A stretch of DNA of 32,136 nt from Marivita sp. (lineage in GTDB: Bacteria > Pseudomonadota > Alphaproteobacteria > Rhodobacterales > Rhodobacteraceae). Where the stretch lies: the NCBI RefSeq assembly GCF_020055635.1, contig NZ_JAIPUT010000047.1, positions 1 to 32,136 of the forward strand, written 5' to 3'. Below the pieces are notes generated by a model. The model was not told where the DNA came from and did not search any database. It saw only the letters and a list, made by a program, of their open reading frames with translations. Position numbers and translations under genes: made by a program. Shown here piece by piece: positions 26,262-32,136 of the stretch. The number at the start of each line of letters is the position of its first letter. The stretch's first letter is position 1.

Positions 26262-26603
26262 ATGGTTTTGATCACTGCAGAAGAAACGGGCAGCGCGCTT
26301 GAGACCGAGCGCGATGCCATTGCGCAGGAATTGCGGACCATCCGCGAGACGGTGGCGGTGCTGCGCAGCAAGGTGGAGGCCGGGGAGGCGGGCACAGCCA
26401 GCGAGGCGTCGAAGGTGCTTGCTGATTTGCGGACCTGGTTGAAACACGCCAAGGAAACGGAGGTTCAGATTGAAAGACATCGCCGAGAACATGCGGGCAT
26501 CCAGGGAAGCTATGGGCTTGACCTCGATGCCGCGCGGGACGCGGTCGGGTGCCGACTTGATCGCCTCCGTCAGTGTTGCCGAGAAAGACGCGTTTCTGAG
26601 TAG
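26262..26603 (+). CDS. orfg1: GTA small terminase subunit candidate (orfg1)
   Basis: Protein of 113 residues, the first gene of the GTA head cluster. It is highly helical: ETERDAIAQELRTIRETVAV then VLADLRTWLKHAKETEVQIE, a probable coiled-coil pair, with a basic C terminus (QCCRERRVSE). In R. capsulatus the corresponding gp1 has been shown to be the small terminase that helps load DNA into heads, here without pac/cos specificity. ATG 26262 is chosen as the first start downstream of AGGAGG, though spacing of 11 is long. The last 92 bases overlap the large terminase frame. Confidence 0.75.
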   Translation: MVLITAEETGSALETERDAIAQELRTIRETVAVLRSKVEAGEAGTASEASKVLADLRTWLKHAKETEVQIERHRREHAGIQGSYGLDLDAARDAVGCRLDRLRQCCRERRVSE

Positions 26604-27894
26604 TCTTGAAGAGGTGGACGGGGCGCTTCTGGCGTTGCCCTACCTGTTCGAGTTCTGGGCACATCCGCACCAGTTGCCTCCAGAGGGGGATTGGCGGTCG
26701 TGGGTGATCCTTGGTGGGCGCGGCGCGGGGAAAACCCGCGCCGGTGCCGAATGGGTGCGGTCCATGGTCGAAGGATCGCGGCCTTTGGACACCGGGTCTG
26801 CCCGGCGCGTGGCGCTGGTGGGCGAGACGCTGGACCAGGTGCGCGAGGTGATGATCTTTGGCGACAGCGGGATCATGGCCTGTTCGCCGCCCGACCGGCG
26901 GCCCGAGTGGCTGGCGACGCGGCGGATGCTGCGCTGGCCCAACGGGGCCGAGGCGGTGGCCTGTTCGGCGCATGATCCGGAATCGTTGCGCGGGCCGCAG
27001 TTCGATGCGGCCTGGGTCGATGAATTGGCCAAGTGGAAGCGCGCGCAGGAGGCGTGGGACATGTTGCAGTTCACGCTGCGGCTGGGGACGTATCCGCGGG
27101 TCTGCGTGACGACGACGCCGCGGAATGTGGCTGTCTTGAAGGATTTGCTGGCCGCGCCGTCGACGGTTGTGACGCGCGCGCCGACCGAGGCGAACCGGGC
27201 CTATCTGGCGTCGTCGTTCCTCGACGAGGTGCGGGCGCGCTATGCGGGCACCCGGTTGGGGCGGCAGGAGCTGGACGGCGATCTGCTCGATCAGGCCGAG
27301 GGGGCCTTGTGGTCGATGGAGGCTTTGGAAGGCGCGCGGTGTTCGGAGGTGCCCGCATTTGACCGGATCGTGGTGGCGGTCGATCCGACCGCATCGAGCG
27401 GCAAGGGGTCGGATGCCTGCGGGATTGTCGTGGCCGGCGTGGTTACGGACGGGCCGCCGCAGGATTGGCGCGCGGTGGTGCTTGAGGATTGCACGGTGCA
27501 GGGGGTGTCGCCGCTTGTCTGGGCGCGGCGGGCGATCACGGCGATGGAGCGCTGGGGCGCACATGCGCTGGTGGCCGAGGTCAACCAGGGCGGTGACATG
27601 GTGGAGGCGGTGTTGCGGCAGGTCGATCCGATGGTGCCGGTTGTGCGGGTGCATGCGTCGAAATCCAAAGGCGCGCGGGCCGAGCCGGTGGCGGCGTTGT
27701 ACGAGCAGGGGCGCGTGGCGCATTTCGGTGTGTTCGATGCGCTGGAAGACGAGATGTGCCAGATGACGCGGCTGGGCTACCAGGGATCGGGGTCGCCGGA
27801 CCGGCTGGATGCGCTGGTCTGGGCACTGACCGATCTGGTGATCGCGCGGGCGGCGGAATGGCGTGTGCCGCGGGTTCGGACGTTGCGCCGCTGA
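26512..27894 (+). CDS. orfg2: GTA large terminase (DNA-packaging ATPase/nuclease, orfg2)
   Basis: Motor of about 460 residues that packages host DNA into GTA heads and cuts it. The ATPase half has Walker A GGRGAGKTRAG (68-78), then VALVGETLDQVREVMIFG, RMLRWPNGAEAVACSAHDPE and FDAAWVDEL (Walker B region). The nuclease half shows VAVDPTASSGKGSDACG (Asp about 291), LVAEVNQGGDMVEAVL and SPDRLDALVWALTDL with the last acidic residue. The ATG at 26512 follows AGGGAAGCT, the best ribosome site; TTG 26470 and ATGs 26491 and 26527 are alternatives in frame. It overlaps orfg1, so translation may be coupled. Confidence 0.92.
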   Translation: MGLTSMPRGTRSGADLIASVSVAEKDAFLSSLEEVDGALLALPYLFEFWAHPHQLPPEGDWRSWVILGGRGAGKTRAGAEWVRSMVEGSRPLDTGSARRVALVGETLDQVREVMIFGDSGIMACSPPDRRPEWLATRRMLRWPNGAEAVACSAHDPESLRGPQFDAAWVDELAKWKRAQEAWDMLQFTLRLGTYPRVCVTTTPRNVAVLKDLLAAPSTVVTRAPTEANRAYLASSFLDEVRARYAGTRLGRQELDGDLLDQAEGALWSMEALEGARCSEVPAFDRIVVAVDPTASSGKGSDACGIVVAGVVTDGPPQDWRAVVLEDCTVQGVSPLVWARRAITAMERWGAHALVAEVNQGGDMVEAVLRQVDPMVPVVRVHASKSKGARAEPVAALYEQGRVAHFGVFDALEDEMCQMTRLGYQGSGSPDRLDALVWALTDLVIARAAEWRVPRVRTLRR

Positions 27895-27975
27895 GCGCAC
27901 GGTATGGTTTCCAGCCGTTAACCTTTGGCCGGTAGGTTGGTTTCATCGAAAGACGGGTGCGTCTGGGGGTGGTCG

Positions 27976-28001
27976 GGCCGGGTCGAGAGCCTGTCCCGGC
28001 C
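27976..28001 (+). other. Hairpin in the terminase-portal spacer
   Basis: Arms GGCCGGG (27976-27982) and CCCGGCC (27995-28001) with a 12-base loop lie in the 147-base gap between the large terminase and portal genes. This gap is one of the few real spacers in the GTA head operon. No T-run follows; it may be a processing site or attenuator. Confidence 0.4.
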
Positions 28002-28041
28002 GCGCCTGAAACGAAACGGATTTGCGAGGAGCATGGGCAGC

Positions 28042-29217
28042 ATGGTGTGGGATGTCTTTCGGCGGGGACGCAAGGAAGTGGCCGGGGTAGAGGCCAAGGC
28101 CAGTGCCACCGGGCCGGTCGTGGCCTGGCAGAACATGGGGCGCGTGGCGTGGTCGGCGCGGGATACGGCGTCGCTGACGCGGACGGGGTTTACCGGGAAC
28201 CCGGTGGGGTTCCGGGCGGTCAAGCTGATCGCGGAGGCGTCGGCGGCGATGCCGCTGGTGTTGCAGGATGCGGCACAGCGCTACGAGGTGCATCCGGTGT
28301 TGGACCTGTTGCGCCGTCCGAACCCGGCGCAGGGGCAGGCGGAACTGTTCGAGGCGTTCTACGGGCAGCTCTTGTTGTCCGGGGACGGGTATTTCGAAGC
28401 GGTGGGTGCTGGTGGCGTGCCGGGAGAGCTGCATGTGCTGCGGTCGGACCGGATGAAGCTGGTGCCGGGGCCGGATGGCTGGCCTGTGGCCTATGAATAC
28501 GGGGTGGGCGGCAAGGCGCATCGGTTCGAGATGGGGGAAGGCGCGCGGCCTGTGTGCCATGTGAAGGCGTTTCATCCGCAGGACGATCATTACGGGCTGA
28601 GCCCGATGGTGGCGGCGGCGCAGGCGCTGGACGTACACAACGCGGCCTCGCGCTGGTCCAAGGGATTGCTGGACAATGCGGCGCGGCCCTCGGGGGCGAT
28701 CGTCTATCACGGCACGGATGGCGTGTCGGGGATGGGGACCGATCAGTACGACCGGCTGGTTGAGGAGATCGAGTCGCATCACATGGGCGCGCGCAATGCC
28801 GGGCGGCCGATGCTCCTGGAAGGCGGGCTGGACTGGAAACCGATGGGGTTTTCGCCCTCGGACATGGAGTTCCAGAAAACCAAGGAAGCGGCGGCGCGCG
28901 AGATCGCGGTGGCGTTCGGGGTGCCTCCGATGCTGCTGGGGATTCCCGGCGAGGCGACATTTGCCAATTACGCAGAGGCGCATCGGGCGTTCTACCGCCT
29001 GACGGTGTTGCCGCTGGTGGCGCGGGTGACGGCGGTGCTGTCGGCCTGGCTGTCCGAGCATGCGGGACAGGAGGTCGTGCTCAAGCCCGATCTGGACCAG
29101 GTGCCCGCGCTGGCGGCGGAGCGCGATGCGCAATGGGCGCGGGTGGCACGGGCGGAGTTCCTGACGGCGGCGGAAAAGCGTGCGCTGCTGGGCTTGCCGG
29201 TGCTGGCCGATGAGTGA
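28042..29217 (+). CDS. orfg3: GTA portal protein (HK97-type, orfg3)
   Basis: Portal of 391 residues forming the dodecameric ring through which DNA enters and leaves the head. Family stretches include SLTRTGFTGNPVGFRAVKLI, HPVLDLLRRPNPAQGQAELF, ELHVLRSDRMKLVPG, KAFHPQDDHYGLSPM, DNAARPSGAIVYHG and FQKTKEAAAREIAVAFGVPP followed by MLLGIPGEATFANYAEAHRA. These agree closely with what I recall of R. capsulatus gp3. ATG 28042 has AGGAG ten bases upstream; ATG 28033, one base after that site, would add three residues. The open frame reaches back to 27925 but lacks similarity. The stop overlaps orfg3.5. Confidence 0.93.
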   Translation: MVWDVFRRGRKEVAGVEAKASATGPVVAWQNMGRVAWSARDTASLTRTGFTGNPVGFRAVKLIAEASAAMPLVLQDAAQRYEVHPVLDLLRRPNPAQGQAELFEAFYGQLLLSGDGYFEAVGAGGVPGELHVLRSDRMKLVPGPDGWPVAYEYGVGGKAHRFEMGEGARPVCHVKAFHPQDDHYGLSPMVAAAQALDVHNAASRWSKGLLDNAARPSGAIVYHGTDGVSGMGTDQYDRLVEEIESHHMGARNAGRPMLLEGGLDWKPMGFSPSDMEFQKTKEAAAREIAVAFGVPPMLLGIPGEATFANYAEAHRAFYRLTVLPLVARVTAVLSAWLSEHAGQEVVLKPDLDQVPALAAERDAQWARVARAEFLTAAEKRALLGLPVLADE

Positions 29218-29437
29218 GCCGCGCGGAGGGTACGAGCCGTTCGATTGCGCGCCCGCCTTGCGCCTGGAGGCGCATGAACGGGTGACGCAGCTGCGGTTCG
29301 AGGGGATCTCGGCCCGGCTGGACCGGATCGAGGGTCTTATCGAGCGGCTGGAGCGGCGGGTGTGGCTGGCGGTGTACGGCGTCGCGGCGGCGGTGCTGGC
29401 GGATGTGTTCCTGAAGTTTGTTCAGGTGACGCCATGA
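29210..29437 (+). CDS. orfg3.5: GTA head-formation small protein (orfg3.5)
   Basis: Protein of 75 residues between portal and protease genes, the position of orfg3.5 in R. capsulatus, where the product (RCAP_rcc01685 family) is linked to head formation. The N-terminal half ends in an amphipathic helix EGISARLDRIEGLIERLERR, then one hydrophobic segment VWLAVYGVAAAVLADVFLKF, so it may be membrane-bound or bury this helix in the head. It overlaps the portal gene by eight bases and the protease gene by four, giving tight translational coupling in a three-gene chain. Confidence 0.8.
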   Translation: MSEPRGGYEPFDCAPALRLEAHERVTQLRFEGISARLDRIEGLIERLERRVWLAVYGVAAAVLADVFLKFVQVTP

Positions 29438-29991
29438 GGGAGTACGGGATGGATTTGGAACGGAAGTTTTGCCGGTTCGACGCGGATGTGACCGTAACCG
29501 ATGGCTGCGTGATCGAGGGCTATGCCTCGCGGTTCGGGGATTGCGATCAGGGCAATGATATCGTGGCATCAGGGGCTTACGCGGCGTCGTTGACGCGGTT
29601 GGCCGCGCAGGGCCGTGCGGTCAAGATGTTGTGGCAGCACGATCCGGCGCAGCCGATCGGGATCTGGGACACGGTGCACGAGGATGCAACGGGGTTTTAT
29701 GTGAAAGGCCGGTTGCTGGAGAGCGTGGCGCGCGGTCGGGAGGCGGCGGCGCTGGTGGCGGCGGGGGCGATTGACGGGCTGTCCATCGGGTATCGCACCA
29801 AGGCCGCGACGAAGGACAAGCAGGGCCGGAGGGTTCTGACGGAACTGGAGCTGTGGGAGGTGTCGCTGGTGACGTTCCCGATGCTGCCCAGTGCGCGGGT
29901 CGCGGCCAAGGGGGAGCATCCCGAGACGGCGGACCTGCGGGAGATGGCACGCCTGATCCAAGAGGCGCGCCGGACATTGGTGGACGGCTGA
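29434..29991 (+). CDS. orfg4: GTA prohead protease (HK97 family, orfg4)
   Basis: Serine protease of 185 residues that removes the scaffolding part of the capsid protein during head assembly. The herpes-like catalytic elements are present: His69 in MLWQHDPAQP, Ser117 in GAIDGLSIGYR and an acidic residue at Glu142 in ELELWEVSLVTFPM. The start at 29434 overlaps the orfg3.5 stop (ATGA) and has AGGTGA five bases upstream. A second ATG at 29449 (MDLERKF) also has a purine-rich site and is possible. The capsid gene starts 30 bases downstream, as in other GTA and HK97-type clusters. Confidence 0.92.
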   Translation: MREYGMDLERKFCRFDADVTVTDGCVIEGYASRFGDCDQGNDIVASGAYAASLTRLAAQGRAVKMLWQHDPAQPIGIWDTVHEDATGFYVKGRLLESVARGREAAALVAAGAIDGLSIGYRTKAATKDKQGRRVLTELELWEVSLVTFPMLPSARVAAKGEHPETADLREMARLIQEARRTLVDG

Positions 29992-30021
29992 CGGCCACCC
30001 TTCAGAGATGGGAAAATCGGG

Positions 30022-31203
30022 ATGAGTGAGACCGGGACAACGTCGCGGAGCGGGGAAGATCTGTCTCCGTTCACCCAGGTGGGTGACGCAGTGGCGGGAC
30101 TGGTGGCCGACATACGCCGCCAGCGGGACGATTTCGACAGAAAGCTACAGGAACAGGAAAAGCGAATGACCAAGTTCGAACAGAAGACCGCCTTTGCGGG
30201 ACGCCCTGCGCTGGCAGGGGGCGTGAAGACCGAAGACGTGCATTATCAAGCGTTCGATGCCTATCTGCGCACCGGTGACGACGATGCGCTGCGCGGGCTG
30301 GAACTGGATGTGAAATCCATGTCCACTGTCGTGAACGGCGATGGCGGGTTTCTGATTGACCCGGTGACATCGGACACCATTCAGGGCGTGCTGAAGAGCA
30401 GCGCATCGCTGCGCGCTGTGGCGTCGGTCGTGAATGTCGAGGCGTCGAGCTATGACGTGCTGATCGACCAGGGCAATGCCGGTGCGGGCTGGGCCGACGA
30501 GGTTGCGTCGCGGTCCGAGACCGGGACACCGACCATCGACCGCATTTCGATCAAGCTGCACGAGCTGAGCGCGATGCCCAAGGCAAGCCAGCGGTTGCTG
30601 GACGACACGGCGTTCGACATCGAAACATGGCTTGCGGGCAAGATCGCGGACACGTTTTCGCGCGCGGAAGCGGGCGCGTTCATCACGGGTGATGGCAGTG
30701 ACAAGCCGCGTGGGTTTCTGACCCATCCGGCGGTGGACAACGACGTCTGGGAGTGGAGCAATATCGGCTATGTGCCGACAGGTGTGGACGGGTCCATCGG
30801 CAATGGCGACGCGTTGATCGAGCTCGTCTATGCGCTGGGGGCGGAATACCGCGCCAATGCGGTGTTCGTGATGAACTCCAAGACCGCCGGCACGCTGCGC
30901 AAGCTGAAGGATGCCGATGGGCGTCATCTGTGGTCGGACGGGTTCACGAGCGGAGAGCCTGCGCGTCTGCTGGGTTATCCGGTGCTGATCGCCGAGGACA
31001 TGCCGGACATCGCGTCGGGGGCAAATGCGATTGCATTTGGCGATTTCCGCGCCGGTTACACGATTGCCGAACGCCCCGATCTGCGGGTGCTGCGTGATCC
31101 GTTCAGCGCCAAGCCGCATGTGCTGTTCTACGCGACCAAGCGTGTCGGCGGCGACGTGAGCGATTTTGCCGCGATCAAGCTGCTGCGCTTCGCCATCGCC
31201 TAA
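30022..31203 (+). CDS. orfg5: GTA major capsid protein (HK97 fold, orfg5)
   Basis: Shell protein of 393 residues. The N-terminal region (about 20-55, with IRRQRDDFDRKLQEQEKRMT) is a coiled-coil delta/scaffold domain expected to be cut off by the orfg4 protease. The HK97 core starts around VKSMSTVVNGDGGFLIDPV and contains HELSAMPKASQRLLDD, AFITGDGSDKPRGFL, VFVMNSKTAGTLRKLKDADG and, near the end, AFGDFRAGYTIAERPDLRV. I expect the cut just before the core (about residues 95-105), by analogy. In the R. capsulatus structure this protein makes small oblate heads. The start ATG 30022 fits the family length. Confidence 0.95.
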   Translation: MSETGTTSRSGEDLSPFTQVGDAVAGLVADIRRQRDDFDRKLQEQEKRMTKFEQKTAFAGRPALAGGVKTEDVHYQAFDAYLRTGDDDALRGLELDVKSMSTVVNGDGGFLIDPVTSDTIQGVLKSSASLRAVASVVNVEASSYDVLIDQGNAGAGWADEVASRSETGTPTIDRISIKLHELSAMPKASQRLLDDTAFDIETWLAGKIADTFSRAEAGAFITGDGSDKPRGFLTHPAVDNDVWEWSNIGYVPTGVDGSIGNGDALIELVYALGAEYRANAVFVMNSKTAGTLRKLKDADGRHLWSDGFTSGEPARLLGYPVLIAEDMPDIASGANAIAFGDFRAGYTIAERPDLRVLRDPFSAKPHVLFYATKRVGGDVSDFAAIKLLRFAIA

Positions 31204-31370
31204 ACGGTGATTGCGGACATGGGGAGGGCGGTGCGGGCCGTCTTCCTCATGGGGCGCGCGCCGGTGTGCCGGCGTTGTCTAGCCGCTCCCTCCGTCCGAG
31301 CAGCGGCGGCGGCGCGCGTCCGACAACATACCGGCCTCTGAACGAGGGACAGGTTTGCGGGGAACACGAG

Positions 31371-31964
31371 ATGTACTTGATTGAAGAGAGCCTGATTGAC
31401 GACGTGGCCCTGCCGGTGGCGCGGTTGCGCGACCATTTGCGGCTGGGCAGCGGGTTCGTCGAGGACGGGCTTCAGGACGGTTTGCTGGGCGGGTTTCTGC
31501 GCGCGGCGATGGCGGCGGTGGAGGCGCGGACCGGCAAGGCGCTGCTGGTGCGGGATTTCCTGCTGAGCCTGCATCGCTGGCGCGATGTGACGGGGCAGGT
31601 GCTGCCGATTGCGCCGGTGCGTCTTGTGACGCAGTTCACTTTGGTGGATGCGTTCGGTGCTGGATCGGTTGTGGATGCGGCGCGCTATGCGCTGGTGGCG
31701 GATGGCGACGCGCCGAAGCTGGTGCCGATGGGGGACTGTCTGCCGTCCATTCCCGAGCATGGCAGTGTCGAGGTTCGGTTCCGGGCCGGGATGGCGGAGG
31801 GGTTCGGTGATCTGCCCGCCGATCTGGCGCAGGCGGTGATGCTGCTGGCGGCGCATTACTACGAATACCGGGACGAGACCGCTTTGGGACAGGGCTGCAT
31901 GCCGTTCGGCGTGACCAGCCTGATCGCGCGCTATCGCCCGGTGCGGCTGGGGTTCGGGGCATGA
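31371..31964 (+). CDS. orfg6: GTA head-tail connector/adaptor protein (gp6-like, orfg6)
   Basis: Adaptor of 197 residues that sits under the portal. Helical N terminus VALPVARLRDHLRLGSGFVE, ARTGKALLVRDFLLSLHRWR (beta core), LPIAPVRLVTQFTLVDAFG and the late helix LAQAVMLLAAHYYEYRDE are typical of gp6/HK97 adaptor proteins. The 167-base gap after the capsid gene is GC-rich, with no clear gene or terminator; a 40-codon frame from 31219 there has no coding features. Upstream GGGGAA is a weak ribosome site. Its stop overlaps the start of the next gene (ATGA at 31961-31964). Confidence 0.88.
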   Translation: MYLIEESLIDDVALPVARLRDHLRLGSGFVEDGLQDGLLGGFLRAAMAAVEARTGKALLVRDFLLSLHRWRDVTGQVLPIAPVRLVTQFTLVDAFGAGSVVDAARYALVADGDAPKLVPMGDCLPSIPEHGSVEVRFRAGMAEGFGDLPADLAQAVMLLAAHYYEYRDETALGQGCMPFGVTSLIARYRPVRLGFGA

Positions 31965-32136
31965 GCGGGCCGCGGCTGACATCGAAGCTGGTACTGGAGC
32001 GGCTGGAGGCGGTGCCCGATGGCGCGGGTGGAATGCATGAAAGCTGGGTGGCTTTGGGGGTGCTGTGGGGAGAGGTCAAACCCCGGTCCGGGCGCGAGAC
32101 TGTCGGGGATGCGGGGCAGGTGTCTTTGACCGGGTT
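31961..32136 (+). CDS. orfg7: GTA head-closure/stopper protein, N-terminal part (orfg7, cut by window end)
   Basis: The frame opens with MSGPRLTSKLVLERLEAVPD and continues GAGGMHESWVALGVLWGEVK, then PRSGRE, which matches phage head-tail adaptor (head closure) proteins. Only 58 codons are inside the window. Start is certain from the ATGA overlap with orfg6. In R. capsulatus the corresponding protein closes the head below the adaptor. Remaining GTA tail genes should follow outside the window. Confidence 0.85.
   Translation, partial: MSGPRLTSKLVLERLEAVPDGAGGMHESWVALGVLWGEVKPRSGRETVGDAGQVSLTG

Noticed and set aside
31204-31370. Small gene between capsid and adaptor genes (frame from 31219)
   Set aside because: About 40 codons, Arg/Ala-rich, no good ribosome site, looks like GC-rich spacer.
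26262-32136. Ordinary prophage
   Set aside because: No integrase, repressor, replication genes or attachment repeats were seen, and the order including orfg3.5 is that of a gene transfer agent.

Overview
The window looks like a chromosomal segment of a marine Roseobacter-group alphaproteobacterium (Rhodobacterales). The basis is high GC, dense gene packing with many ATGA stop/start overlaps, a propionyl-CoA carboxylase/methylmalonyl-CoA mutase locus, the fabF-mltG pair, and a gene transfer agent (GTA) head cluster that matches the Rhodobacter capsulatus RcGTA gene order. No rRNA, tRNA, CRISPR array, transposase or integrase was seen.

Layout. (1) 1-4771: propionate catabolism. The 3' part of pccA (biotinylated carboxylase subunit) is followed by an antiparallel secreted DUF4174-type gene and by methylmalonyl-CoA mutase. 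Together pccA and the mutase feed propionyl-CoA into succinyl-CoA. (2) 4860-8131: a plus-strand run of small housekeeping or accessory genes: a VOC/glyoxalase-like protein, a GNAT acetyltransferase, a TerB-DnaJ protein, an endonuclease/exonuclease/phosphatase (EEP) family protein and a small acidic secreted protein. It converges on a minus-strand YeeE/YedE sulfur-compound transporter (8135-9187). (3) 9415-20060: a complete peptide-type (Opp/Dpp) ABC importer in two divergent arms. The substrate-binding protein and two permeases are on the minus strand. A fused double ATPase is on the plus strand, followed by an EEP lipoprotein candidate, an ArgE-like deacetylase, a DadA-like FAD oxidoreductase and an M20D amidohydrolase. 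The set reads as uptake and breakdown of N-acylated amino acids or peptides, which is an inference from context. (4) 20061-22636: a strong terminator, a gene-poor stretch of less GC-rich appearance with one possible small membrane protein, then rsgA (minus) and an orphan glycosyltransferase-like gene (plus). (5) 22815-26016: fabF, mltG and a TauE/SafE exporter. (6) 26262-end: GTA head genes in the order terS (orfg1), terL (orfg2), portal (orfg3), orfg3.5, prohead protease (orfg4), major capsid (orfg5), adaptor (orfg6) and the start of the stopper/head-closure gene (orfg7), cut by the window edge.

The least explained structure I found is a 44-base tandem double-hairpin element that occurs twice, just behind the mutase gene and just behind the glycosyltransferase-like gene. 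The paired stem positions differ between copies in a compensatory way, and the two loops are complementary to each other, so a kissing interaction is possible. A second tandem-hairpin array sits between the substrate-binding protein and permease genes and probably tunes their relative expression. The GTA cluster is a known kind of system, not a new one.
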